The notes: generated by a model not told the origin, from the letters alone. A DNA stretch of 64,000 nucleotides from Bisporella sp. PMI_857 (GCA_021307315.1 JAJSPD010000118.1:1-64000), one strand, 5' to 3'. Shown: positions 21,229-31,768, counted from the stretch's first letter. Numbers and translations are program-made.

Positions 21229-22431
21229 TCAATGAATGAGGTGGCTTGCCTCATTGCGTGTACATGTAGCGAGGGTGGTAGGCTCCCCCTTTCTCCCGGG
21301 AATAGTGGTGGCATCGGAAGTAAAGTTGGTCAGAGGATTGGGCAAGTAAAGGGAATGCGCATGGAGCCCCCCATTGTCGGCCATAGCCTTTCCCGAGATT
21401 AAGTAAGTAGACTCAGGTCGTTGGGCGTGACGATGGTGGCGGCGACAGTGGTGGCGGTGGTGATGATGATAGGGAGGAGTGTCATCAAAGAGGCTTGTGA
21501 AAGTTGCAGTAGGTGAAGCAACCTTCTTGGTGAAGTCAGTACGCTTCTTAGAGGTTGAGTAAGTCTCTGAAAAAGGACGCGAAGCTGGACGGGGAGGAGT
21601 ATCGTTCACACCGCGGGTGAAGGAGGCAGACTCTCTAGTAGCTTCACGAGAGGCAATTCCCTGGCGACGCTCTACTTCCACGGTTGGGCGAATCACAGGC
21701 AGACTGAAAAAAAGTGTATGATACTGACTCCCCTGTGTCTCAACAGATGCGGTAAGTGATGGTCGAGCAGAGGCTTGGTCATCACGAATAACTCCGGGCT
21801 TTTGTCCTCCCATAATAGCATGAGCCGGCTGTCGATGATCATTTGGTGATAGATTAAGATCCTCACACCCTGTAATAAAGCTATCAAGATCAATAGGGAA
21901 GCCGTTAGTTGGTCTGGCCAGTCTGCTTGCGGGCCCACGACTGATAGTTGGAATAGGTTTACCAGGAAGCTGAGTGTGCGTGGCTTCGAAGAAGTTTGTG
22001 GTTACGGTTGCGAGATTAGCAGCAATTATAAGTATTTCTCCATTGCTCAGAGTCTCAGTGCTTGTGGTAATCGATATGGGAACATCAGTCTCCTGTCGGA
22101 CAATCATAGTATTGGGGAGCCGGGCGATTGGAGTAAGGGTACGGGTGCTAGCATGTCGCTCTAATATAAAAGTTAGTTGAACCGTTCAGTTTCAAGTGAA
22201 GAGGCTCGACCCGTGCCCGAGGGCCGATGATCAGAGCCATACCGAAATGCTTTGCAGGAGTGGCCAGAAGTGGTTCGGGGACCTCAGGTGCAGTATCGAC
22301 AGGTTGGTCTGCCAGAGATACATGTAGAGGAAGACAAGTTGATGAAGAGTCTTACGTTGTAGTTCAATGCGAGAAGCAAAACACAACCTAGCAAAGCTAA
22401 AGCTGCGATACCGCTGAGTCTTGCTGAGCAT
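21229..22431 (-). CDS. Unrecognised Ser/Thr-rich protein with His-rich patch
   Basis: Three exons, 22356-22431, 22243-22308 and 21229-22160, separated by introns of 47 and 82 bp. Donors are GTAAGA and GTATGG, and the second intron has a CTAAC branch site. The model gives 357 residues in consistent phase. The joined N-terminus reads MLSKTQRYRSFSFARLCFAS, then QHQPVDTAPEVPEPLLATPA. The body is rich in Ser, Thr, Pro and Arg and probably disordered. Near residue 290 is a histidine/arginine cluster (PPYHHHHRHHCRRHHRHAQ) that could bind metal. No known domain, membrane segment or convincing signal peptide was found. The good splice sites support a real transcript; the coding potential of the long last exon is less certain. 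Confidence 0.45.
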
Positions 22432-23865
22432 CCTGAGGATTAGATCCAATTGTATTGAGAAGTGGAACGATTAGCGTAGATGACCTTAGGGGATTGATTA
22501 TGTGGTTCAAGGCGTGCTTTTCCTAGATATGAAGGTTTCTGTATGGAGAAAAATCGAAGAGATCTGGCTAGAGAGAATGTGCCGCTTTGTAACTGGCCGA
22601 AGGGACAAGGAGAATGAATCTAATAGGTGAGCATCCGTGACCGCCTTCTTTAGTTGTTCAGAGGTGTTGGTGAATTGACGAGCTCAATGATGTTTTGAGG
22701 TTTGACGAATCATGGGGACATCGCTGAAAATTCGACAGAGGGAGACGACAAAAATTTATTAGGATGTTAACTTGTATTGCAAGAGAGTTTATAGTATGGC
22801 AAAGATAACATATGGTTGCTGATAGGAATGTCTGCCATATGAACTTTTTATACTTAATCAGGAAACATTGTGAAGCCTTGGTGGAGTATCGCCATGGAAT
22901 TACAGTAGCTAGACACAATGCCATCTGAAGTTGTTTGTCAGCAGCTTTGAGCAAGAGGAGTGAAAGTAAATCTTGCAACAGCAATAACACTAGAGCTTTG
23001 TGTGACTCTGTAAAATTCTTTCATCTCTAAGCAATATTGCCAGAATAGAAATCTCCTCATTGGATCTCAGACAATATTTAAGAGCTCTGATAACACTCGC
23101 CAACGAATGGTTCTAGAGAGCCTGCCACCAATGTGTTACTAACCGTGTCTACAGCATGTATCTTACATATATTAAGCCATGGGCTTGTTTCTGACTCTGA
23201 ATTTCAGTGCTGATTCTTGGTTCTTAATGTTTCAAGAAATTTTGATGCGTTGATAGTTACATAGCGAACGGTATCCTTCCTAGTGACAGCGCATCTCCAA
23301 AAACCAGGGCTTGTACTTTGAGAACATATCCAAAAGCTATGAGAAATTCTAGGCCAGAACACATGTTTCCATTGCGCTACTTAAATTTTTATTGAATGGC
23401 TGTTATTATTGAGGTTTAAATCCTACAGACAGTGCATAGCAATATTTGGTAGCATATAGGTAACGAATGTATTTCGCTAACAACAACAGTTCGCGAACAT
23501 CAGCATGTATGTTTTCAACAAGAGTCAACATGGACTGCAAATTTCAAAGAAACTTACATCTTCCTTCTAATAAAAGTCTCTGGTAGAGCCCAGCAATAGC
23601 CTTTGTTCTTTGAAGCTGATAGATTTTTCGGCCCCAAAGTATGGAGAATCGTAAGGTCCCTGACACATTGGGCTGGCTCGCATTTTAGCTCTGAGAAGGA
23701 AGTTTGAAGGCCCAATATGGTATCTTTTATACCTACCTCATGACAAAGCATAGCGAAATGTCCAGCTATACTGAATGACTCGATACATAACACATTTGCG
23801 TTCTAAAAATAGATTACACAAAATTTTTGTCTTCAACATTGAAACTTGATAGAGTTTATAACCGG
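22432..23865. other. AT-rich intergenic region
   Basis: No gene I can support. Minus ORFs at 22658-22990 and 23554-23793 lack recognisable domains or splice context. This spacer separates the unknown gene from the putative catabolic cluster. Confidence 0.35.
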
Positions 23866-25577
23866 TTAAACCCTCTCCACTTCATTAGTTGTAGTATCCT
23901 TCTCTGGGTCATCCTTCAATCCAGCGTCTCCACTATATTCGGTCATGTCAACCGTTGCCTTCCATCCCATCCACCAGCGGCCCGCGAAAAGCTCACCCAT
24001 CTTCTCCATTGGAATACCTTTGGTCTCAGGAGCCCAAAGCCCAAGTAAAACAAAGCCACCGGCGCAAACCATAGCCCAGAAAATGTATGCGCCCCAAATA
24101 TCGAGACTGACGAACATGTTTGGTGTCACTCGGACAACAGCGAATTGGAAGAACCAATGTAGAGCCATATTAGTCGCATAGCAAACACTACGAATGCGGG
24201 TAGGGTATATCTCGGTGCCGTAGAGATATTGAACGGTGCAGAGACCGATGGACCACCCAACAGCGTAAACAAAAACTGAGGCGATAGCCGCATCTGAAGC
24301 GGGTTTATTTTGTGAGTCTTTGAATATAGCCATATAAACTGACATATAAACGTGTGTCAGACATTGGAGAGTGAGGCCGGTAAGCATACAACGACGACGG
24401 CCGAACACATCAACGAGGCCCCACGTGAACACCATCGTAAATACAAGCTTCACGATACCATACGCTCCTGAAGTTATCAAACTGGTGTTCGTGCCCACTA
24501 CTCCAGCATACTTGAAAATCTGAAGGATGGTCAGCACTTGCGGCTAAATGTGGGATAGTTCAATCTGTACTTCTGGAATGTAATATGTGATACCGTTTCC
24601 ACCACTCCATTGAGCTACCGTCTGCATGGCCGCCCCAAGCAAGAATCGCTTACGGTAGCTTGAAGTAGTCGCGATTTCCTTAATAATCGTCCAGATCGGA
24701 ACGCCAGCAAGGTTCTGTTGTTTAGCTCGAATTTGTTCTTGTATTTCCTCATACTCGTCTGACAGACGTTGATCGCTTTTAGCTGATCTTCGTAGTTGTG
24801 CAAGAGCCGCTAAGGCTTCATCACCACGGTCTTTCGAGGCGAGCCAACGAGGTGTGTCACGAAGGAAGAAGGAACAGATGAAAGCAATTCCGACAGGAAT
24901 CAGAGGAAAAGCTTGTACTACACGATACTGCGCAGTTCCTACAGCCATAGATGCATTGACGGCATAGTTGATGAAAAATCCTGATTCCGTATATTAGCGT
25001 GCGTCGGTAGTTTTGTTCTCTGGAATGACTTACCTAAAGTCAAGAAAGAAAGCAAGATCACCATATAGATGCTAACAACCATTCCTCGAGACTTGGCAGG
25101 AGCAATCTCGGAAAGGTAGAGTGGTGCGACGACAGTGAGGCCACCAGCACCAAGACCACCCCAGATTCTAGCAAATAGCATAAGGCCAATGATACCAGAG
25201 GAGAACACCTGCATGAGGATCCCGCTTGCCCACCATGCAACGAAAACTCGCCAGGATCGCAGTCGGCCCAGGCGATCAGTGACAGCCAGCGCGATTAAGG
25301 AGCCAAATGCTGCCCCAAGAACTCCGAAGGACGAGATGTTGGCTTTGCGGCTTGCTAGTCCTGCCGCATCATTTTTCCATAGAGAAGCCTTCAGGCCATA
25401 GTCATTCACGAACGATATCAGGCCAACAGAAGCACTGAAGCCTCCCTCATCATAGCCTGTAATCTGTCAGCATTTATTATCTGCTTCGCATGCCATACAC
25501 ATCGGTATACCTTTTGGAATGCTTCCAGAGGCAATGACAATGATGGTAAAGACATAATACCAATTAATATCAAACAT
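23866..25577 (-). CDS. MFS sugar/quinate-type transporter
   Basis: Exons 25511-25577, 25034-25456, 24571-24980 and 23866-24519 (introns 54, 53 and 51 bp) give 517 residues. Sugar-porter signatures are present: GYDEGGFSAS early, the loop-2 motif DRLGRLRSWR, RIWGGLGAGGLTVVAPLYLS with EIAPAKSRG, then DTPRWLASKDRGDEAL (PESPR-like). Later come AQWSGGNGITYYIPE, DVFGRRRCMLTG, YGTEIYPTRIRSVCYA and PETKGIPMEKMGELF near the end. These place it in the MFS sugar-transporter family next to fungal quinate permeases; the substrate cannot be read from sequence. It is the first gene of the four-gene block 23.9-31.6 kb and is transcribed divergently from the amidohydrolase, with 821 bp between starts containing two matching CTCGG-N7-CCG elements. 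Confidence 0.9.
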
Positions 25578-25917
25578 GTTGGGCCTTGAATTACTGAAAC
25601 AGGCTGTAGGAAACTGGGATCGGTATGAAGTGATGGTACGTGAATAGAGGGATCTTCAATTGTTTATATAACTTCTGGGGCATTGTCACCCTCCACAGTT
25701 CTCCGCGTCTGTCTTTGTGGGGTTCTCGTAGCTCCATTGATCTGCCAAGAGAATGGCGTTTATCCACAAGTGATTATGGATGAAGTCCTTACTTCGGATG
25801 TCATGTACCTTACTTGCATATGCATCTATCAGTGCTGGCGCAGTGACCATGGGACAATGAGCTGGAACACAATCGTCTTATTTCGCGCGACAATAGTGGG
25901 GGAAGGGAAAATCATTA

Positions 25918-25934
25918 CTCGGAAGTTGACCGAG
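25918..25934 (+). promoter_or_regulatory. Candidate Zn2Cys6 regulator site 1 (CTCGG-N7-CCGAG)
   Basis: The sequence CTCGGAAGTTGACCGAG is an inverted CTCGG repeat with a 7-bp spacer. CGG triplets in inverted or everted pairs at fixed spacing are the standard target of dimeric fungal Zn2Cys6 proteins, and one is encoded at 29376-31645. The reverse complement of the core CGGAAGTTGACCG recurs exactly at 26006-26018. Confidence 0.6.
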
Positions 25935-26003
25935 CTCGCTAAATGAGGAAGCTCTTACCACAAACAGTAAAGGAGGCGACATTTTAGTGGGGCCGGAATT
26001 AGG

Positions 26004-26018
26004 CTCGGTCAACTTCCG
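26004..26018 (-). promoter_or_regulatory. Candidate Zn2Cys6 regulator site 2
   Basis: CTCGGTCAACTTCCG at 26004-26018 contains the exact reverse complement (13 bp core, extending to 15 bp with flanks) of site 1. Two identical sites facing each other in a divergent promoter suggest joint control of both genes. Confidence 0.6.
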
Positions 26019-26398
26019 TGTTGTGATAGTAATCATGAAAGTTTCATTATTCAAGACAAGAATAAGTCTAGAGTATGGTTTTAGTGAGTAGGATGCGGTA
26101 GTCTAGCGTGCCAGGTATTTTAAAGACTAAACAGACCCACCCTGCTGTTTTCTTGTAGTTAGTAGCAATACCAACCAAGTATCCTCACCTCTCAACAGAA
26201 TTATATTTTCGTGCTCTAAAGAACGCAAGAATCTGAACATGCAAAAGACACAACTCTTCTAAATGCTCCGTGCTCCTTCTTCAAATCTAGGCAAGGAATG
26301 AATCTTGAGATAAAATTACCCTAGAACCAGTAGGTACTTAAATTTATCTCTTCGCTTAATGATTCTTGCTGTTAACTGATATGTAGCTCGTCTTGAGG

Positions 26399-27415
26399 AT
26401 GTCTCTATCGCCATTTAGCTATCTGGCGACTTCCTTCGTTAGCTACTTTCGACGTCCGCTTATTCTTCTTGCCAGCATTTTCTCATGGAGACGTATTTCA
26501 AAAGGGGCCAAAGGATTTCGAAGAGCCTCATCAAAACGGAGTCTCATTCATCGTATCCCTTTTAACTCATGGGATAGCCACATGCATGTTGTCGACCCGA
26601 TCAATTACCCACTAGCCCCCGACGCACAATACATCCCAACCACTCACGATCTTCGCGATGCGTTGTCATTTGAATCAACAGTCAGAATCAGAAATATTGT
26701 TCTTGTCCAGCCATCGATCTATGGAAACGACAATAGATGTATGCTTGATGCACTGCGAAAATTGGGCTCTGGGCGTGGCCGTGCAGTTGTAGCTTTTGAT
26801 CCACAAAAGATCTCCGTTTCCACATTAGAAGAATGGCACAGGCTCGGGGTACGTGGTGTAAGATTCAATCTACAGTCTATTGGAAAGCAGATGAATGAGG
26901 AAGCGCTCTCCAGAACACTAGAGCAATATGCAAACATCATTAGACCATTCAATTGGGTTCTGCAATTGTACGTTCCACTCGCCACAGTTATCGTACTGGA
27001 AAAAATAGTACCTTCGCTGCGGGTGAAGGTCTGTTTGGACCATTTTGGTCAGCCTACTTTGCCCGATGTATCTGAGAGATCATGGGGATCGATGAACTCG
27101 CACGACCCATATCTGATTCCTGGATTTGAGTCTCTAGCCAGGATGCTGCGGGAGGGAAATACATACTTGAAGATGTCCGCACCATATCGGATCAGTGGCG
27201 AAGAAAGATCTTTAGACGCGATGGCCAAGGAGATATTAAGGCTTGCTGGGAATCGTAGAGTAGTCTTCGCAACTGACTGGCCGCATACACGGTTTGAGGG
27301 CCTAGATATAAAACCGTTCGTGGAGCAGGTTGTGAGCTGGTGTGATGGTGACGAGTCATTGGTAGAGAGGGTTTTCAAATCAAATGCGGAGGACTTGTGG
27401 GACATCTCACATTGA
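26399..27415 (+). CDS. Amidohydrolase-2 family metal-dependent hydrolase (PDC-lactonase-like)
   Basis: Single exon; ATG at 26399 gives 338 residues. After a basic, partly hydrophobic leader of about 50 residues (SLSPFSYLATSFVSYFRRPL, then RRISKGAKGFRRASSKR) the TIM-barrel begins with WDSHMHVVDP, whose His-x-His (about 61 and 63) is the first metal-binding strand. Further hallmarks are ALRKLGSGRGRAVVAFDP, GVRGVRFNL, VCLDHFGQP (about 213-219), NTYLKMSAPYR and the C-terminal VFATDWPHTRFEG with the catalytic-type Asp. This is the pattern of 2-pyrone-4,6-dicarboxylate lactonase-like enzymes, which open lactone rings in aromatic-acid breakdown; the true substrate is unknown. The leader could direct it to mitochondria or a membrane, which would suit the neighbouring mitochondrial carrier. 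It is divergent from the transporter and followed by the carrier on the same strand. Confidence 0.85.
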   Translation: MSLSPFSYLATSFVSYFRRPLILLASIFSWRRISKGAKGFRRASSKRSLIHRIPFNSWDSHMHVVDPINYPLAPDAQYIPTTHDLRDALSFESTVRIRNIVLVQPSIYGNDNRCMLDALRKLGSGRGRAVVAFDPQKISVSTLEEWHRLGVRGVRFNLQSIGKQMNEEALSRTLEQYANIIRPFNWVLQLYVPLATVIVLEKIVPSLRVKVCLDHFGQPTLPDVSERSWGSMNSHDPYLIPGFESLARMLREGNTYLKMSAPYRISGEERSLDAMAKEILRLAGNRRVVFATDWPHTRFEGLDIKPFVEQVVSWCDGDESLVERVFKSNAEDLWDISH

Positions 27416-28008
27416 GAAGAAAGTGGTACTCCTCAAATAGGTGCCAATGAAGTCTTTCAATTTCCACTTTCGTGAAATAGTAAAGTAGCTATTTTCACCG
27501 GAACAAACGAATAAATGATCGTAGCCTCTGAAAATCTAATGTCTGTGCATTCTATTTGTCTTTCAGAACACAGGAGTTATATACCAAGCTCCTAAGCCTG
27601 GATGGTTTACTTACTCGTTCTTCTGGTAATGTTCAATATAATCTGCTGTGACGATACTGCCGAGTTTTTCTTTGCACAAGTACTCTTTCCGCAATAGCAG
27701 CTATCGGAAGTTCACGTCATCCTACAGACAAGATTTCAAACCCGTTTATTATGGTGATACACCCTAAGATAATTTTTCTCGGCGTTCTAGTTATTTACGA
27801 GGAATGCACGGGAACGAGAACTCGCTCGGTGAACTTCCGAAGGTGGCGGAGCGCGTGCGTCCTTCCGTAATCCTGCATGAAACATACAACTAAATGTAAA
27901 GCCGGCCCCAAGCTCAAATCTCGAAGTCTGAGATTCTGCCTACTTGCACTTTTCAGAGATTCAGAGAACTTTGCTCGCATTTTACTTGCAGTATTCGAAT
28001 AAAAAGAT
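27416..28008. promoter_or_regulatory. Upstream region of the mitochondrial carrier
   Basis: This 593-bp gap contains the third CTCGG-N7-CCG element (27825-27839), about 170 bp before the carrier ATG. No other feature is supported. Confidence 0.5.
27825..27839 (-). promoter_or_regulatory. Candidate Zn2Cys6 regulator site 3
   Basis: CTCGGTGAACTTCCG matches site 2 (26004-26018) in 14 of 15 positions, with the only change in the spacer. Its position about 170 bp upstream of the carrier start places the carrier in the same putative regulon as the transporter and hydrolase. Confidence 0.6.
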
Positions 28009-29236
28009 ATGGAGAGAAAAGAGAAAGCAGCCGTCTGGTCGACTTTGTTGGCAGGTAGCATTGCAGGTGCATCAGAGACAGTGATCACAGTGAGGAATGA
28101 TTTTTTATTTCAGACTTCATCGGCTGTATTTTTAAACATTAGAAGTAGCACTGACTAGTATCCTGGCACCAGTTTCCCGCAGAATATGTCAAGACCCGTC
28201 GACAGCTTCCTCGTTTCGCAAATGGAGATGCCTCGTCAATGTCCATCATCAGATCCACGCTTAGGGATCAAGGCTTTAGAGGCTTTTACTCTGGCTGCGG
28301 TGCTCTAGTCGTGAGCAACGCACTCAAGAGCGGGATACGTTTTCTAGCATACGGGACTTCAAGAGAATATCTTCAGAAGACGGTGTTCAAAGATGAAAAA
28401 CAAGCCAGTCCATGGGTGAGCGTTTTTGCTGGATTAAGCGCGGGTATTATAGAATCGCTTCTTGTGGTGACACCTGGTGAAGCTCTGAAGACGAGGATGG
28501 TGGAAGACGCCGCTTCTATTGGACGCCGCCAATATGCGGATAAAGGTGTGGCTCATGTAGCCAAAACGATTATCAAAGAAGAAGGCATACGCGCCTTGTG
28601 GAGAGGGGCAGTTCCGATTTTAAGTAAGCAGGCGACGAATTCAGCTGTGCGGTTCACAAGCTACGGGGTGATGCAAGAGCAGGTAGCAAAACGATGGCCA
28701 ACTTCAGAGGGGCGGGTTGCAACAACACTGGCCATTGGAGCTTTGAGTGGAGTGGTAACTGTGTAAGTCTGCTCCGTCTAGTTGAAAGGATGGAATGTGC
28801 TGAACTATTCTAGTTATGCATCAATGCCTTTCGATACAGTATGTACCCTTCGGATTTCTATCTCACTCAAGCCTAGTAGATATATCTCTAATTTTTGAAT
28901 TATTGAGTCGCTGTGCTTATGACTGGGTGTGAATATCTACTAAATTATGGGCAATTTAGGTAAAAACTCGGATGCAGATGGCTGGCGGGAGCCACCACGG
29001 AATGCTGAACTGTGCCGCAAAGATCTTGCAGACTGATGGAATTCGTGGTTTCTGGAAAGGAACAAGTCCGCGACTTGTACGACTGACGGTAAATCTGAGT
29101 GTCCCAGCAGGGATATAAACTAATGCTGACATTGCTGTAGTTATCAAGTGGCATAACCTTCATGGTCTACGATCAAGTTGTGCAAGCTTTGCGCATTCTT
29201 CAAAAGATACCGCAGCCTCAACACCAGCTCTCATAG
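28009..29236 (+). CDS. Mitochondrial tricarboxylate (citrate)-type carrier
   Basis: Five exons, 28009-28089, 28173-28762, 28814-28838, 28960-29088 and 29141-29236, give 306 residues, the normal size for the SLC25 family. Exon 3 is only 25 bp. All three repeat signatures are present: FPAEYVKTRRQL (repeat 1), TPGEALKTRMVED (repeat 2) and MPFDTVKTRMQ (repeat 3). Each has the matching downstream motif, for example GFRGFYSGCG, GIRALWRGAVP and GIRGFWKGTSPRL. The EYVKTRRQ and SGIRFLAYG context is that of the tricarboxylate carrier subfamily, which exchanges citrate-like acids across the inner mitochondrial membrane. The gene lies downstream of the amidohydrolase on the same strand and converges on the regulator gene 139 bp away. 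A predicted regulator site lies upstream. Confidence 0.88.
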
Positions 29237-29375
29237 AGACTATAGATGCTCGGAGGGCACTTCCCGTATGGCATCCCTTAACCGCCAGAATCTGTTAAGT
29301 GTAGTGGGATTCTATCCTACGGCTAACAGTCTCAAACTGTTCCGATAGTCAGGTCTTAGACCAGTAGCGGATTAA

Positions 29376-31645
29376 TTAGCTGAATGGCTCCATGCTGCCG
29401 ACTGTTGGGTCGATCGGTTCAAGAGCTAAGAATGCTTCAAGCATTTCTGAAGATATTTGTAGATCTTCTGGATCGAAGACGTGGAGGGAAGGCGCCCCGA
29501 CTGCTTCGTCATGATGGAATGGCAATGTAGTCTGTGAATCGATCACAGGGGAGATGAAGGTATCTGAAATTGTAGTGGAACCTAGAAGAGGGTTTTCCGG
29601 AGGTATGTAGTCTTGAACATCAGATTGCACAGGTAGAACAATGCCCAATTTTGATAATTCCAAGTTGATTAGAACCAATGCACGACCGATTACTGTAGAT
29701 AAAACTTAGCAATGATACCGGGGAAATTTCAATACCCACCTGGATTAGCCTGTTTGACTTTATTAAGACCAATGACACAGAACTCTAGTCGCCTCAAATC
29801 CTGTTCGTTTAGGTGCTTTGCAGCCTGAACTTGCAAGAGAAATATTGAAGCCGCGGTATAAAGGCTGTAAGAAAGCGAGAGGACACAGTAGTTATGCCCA
29901 AAGGTACGACAAAAGAGGTCGAAAATAGCAATAATTGACATAGCAGACGAAATGCACTCCACGAGATATTGAGGGTCAGGGGCTCGATGTGCTGTGTCTT
30001 TTGGCAATTGCTGAAATAGCATTGGGCGATAAAGCAAGATCTTGAATGTGTGGTACAAACAACTACAACCCATAAGCAAGTAATAGTAATATATAAAATG
30101 GGCCAACTATACTTTAGTGTCGCTATGTGGCTTGGCGGGCAATGCATAGGAAGGTCTTGAGCGTCGATTCTAAGAAAAGTTGGCAAGTCTTCCCACCACA
30201 ATTTCAAGGCGTGGCCCTCTTTTTCAAGACAATCCTGAATCTCTTTAGCATTATTTTGATGCAGTGGATTGTATATACGAATGAGAATAAGATTGAAAAT
30301 TTCCGCAAGCCGGCACATTCTCATAAAGCATGAGATTGAGTGCGCCTGGGTTGGCGGATATTCCCTGCCATCCGGATACTCTAAACCATGTGGAGTCCAG
30401 AGTTCAGTCTCCGCGGAGTCATCCACTGCAAGTTGGCCGCAATTAGAATCTGTGCTATAATGGAATGGTATGATGGATGGACTTACACATGACTTGTGGC
30501 GGGCTGACCATTGAATGCTGCAGTGTAGGTAATCTTCCAAGGTAGAGACTGATCATTTTGTCCCAGAAATAACAGCTCCAAAAGAGACGATGCCTGATCT
30601 CAATATCCTCATCAGATAGCCTTACAGATCCGGCAAACTTTTGACCATCAATGCAGATACCCATGTCCTCGATGAGCCGAAATGCCATGCCGCTGTACAG
30701 CCATGCCTGTGTTCGGTTTCCTTGACTGCATTCTTGAGCACTAAGAAGGAGAAGTGTTTGAACGGTGGGAATTTTGCTTTGACCGTATCTCAGCTCATCA
30801 AACACCATAGTTCGTGCTTGCTTAGAGAATAATTCTCCGTCGTCATACGGCACCAGTAATTGGTGAATTTGGTCTCTGTGCTTGCACCAACGGACAGAAT
30901 GTGACATCATCGCGTTTAGCAGTGTATGGGAGTAGTAGGGACCCAATAGTTCCATATCACCTGTTAAATGTATATTAGCTTTGGTTCTCAGGAGTGCATT
31001 TGGAAATGAGATACGTGTAAATGCTGGCCTGTATACAAAATTGAACAGAGGTTGTATCCAGCACCAATGAGCTTTAAGCATAAACTGAAATGGTTCCTAA
31101 TGAAACGTAATATATTAGTCACCTATTATTTTGGACAACTACTTTCCTAAGCTTACTGGTGTCTCAGACAGATTCTCCATTATCCGCTGCTGCCAAGCAT
31201 TGTTCACGAGTCTCTCTTTCCTTTGATCCTCTTCATGGTTACTACCCGAGGGGTTTTCGATGGTGGCCTGATTCTGAGAGTCTGTTGTTGGCAACTGAAA
31301 AAAGCTTGTTGCTCCATGGTATGTTATTTTACCGTCATGGTCGACTCGTAAGCCTTGGAAGGTTCTTGACATCGAGCCTGGAGTCAAACTTGTGGCGCGA
31401 GATTCGTCATTGTTTCCAACTGACGAAGGCTGAAGTATATCTATGAGGTCCTCTAATTCCTTGATTCTGGCTTCAAGTTTTTGGGTATAGGACAGTGTCG
31501 GATTCAATTCATAAATACATGTTTCTTTACGTGCGGTACATCGACTACATTCTGGCTGCTGCCCGCCACATTTGACCTTTCTCTTTCTACATTGAGAGCA
31601 GGAAAAGGCACTTTTGGCTTTTACAGATGGAGTAGCAGAAGACAT
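29376..31645 (-). CDS. Zn2Cys6 transcription factor, fungal-specific regulator
   Basis: Six exons: 31157-31645, 31015-31096, 30487-30960, 30113-30449, 29740-30062 and 29376-29692. They give 673 residues with phases consistent throughout. The N-terminus has a perfect CX2CX6CX6CX2CX6C cluster (Cys 16, 19, 26, 33, 36 and 43; CSQCRKRKVKCGG) followed by a linker and a coiled-coil start (QKLEARIKELEDLIDIL). The middle is the fungal-specific TF domain (QTLLLLSAQECSQGNRTQAW, LIEDMGICIDG, RLFWSCYFWDK, YLGRLPTL), and CLYHTFKILLYRPML lies further on. The C-terminus is acidic, with a likely activation region. Intron 3 is unusually short (37 bp, 30450-30486). It sits at the edge of the transporter-hydrolase-carrier block, and three candidate sites for such a protein lie in those promoters, so a pathway-specific role is likely. 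Confidence 0.9.
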
Positions 31646-31757
31646 CTGCTGGGATGCGCAGGGTTATTTATATATAAAGTTGTGAACAATTATTCTTGTG
31701 GTAAAGCTCGAATAAAAAGCGTCTCATTTACTGCCTGAGGCATTAAACTTGGTTTTG

Positions 31758-31768
31758 CTCGGAAGCCG
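31758..31768 (+). promoter_or_regulatory. Partial CGG element upstream of the regulator gene
   Basis: CTCGGAAGCCG begins like site 1 (CTCGGAAG) but has a 3-bp instead of a 7-bp spacer before CCG. It lies 113 bp upstream of the regulator ATG (31645, minus strand). It could be a weak autoregulatory site or chance. Confidence 0.25.

Larger units (their letters stand above)
25578..26398. promoter_or_regulatory. Divergent promoter of transporter and amidohydrolase
   Basis: An 821-bp non-coding interval serves both divergent genes. Its middle holds two copies, in opposite orientation, of a CTCGG-N7-CCG element (25918-25934 and 26004-26018), about 70 bp apart. They lie about 340-440 bp from the transporter ATG and 380-480 bp from the amidohydrolase ATG. 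Confidence 0.6.
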
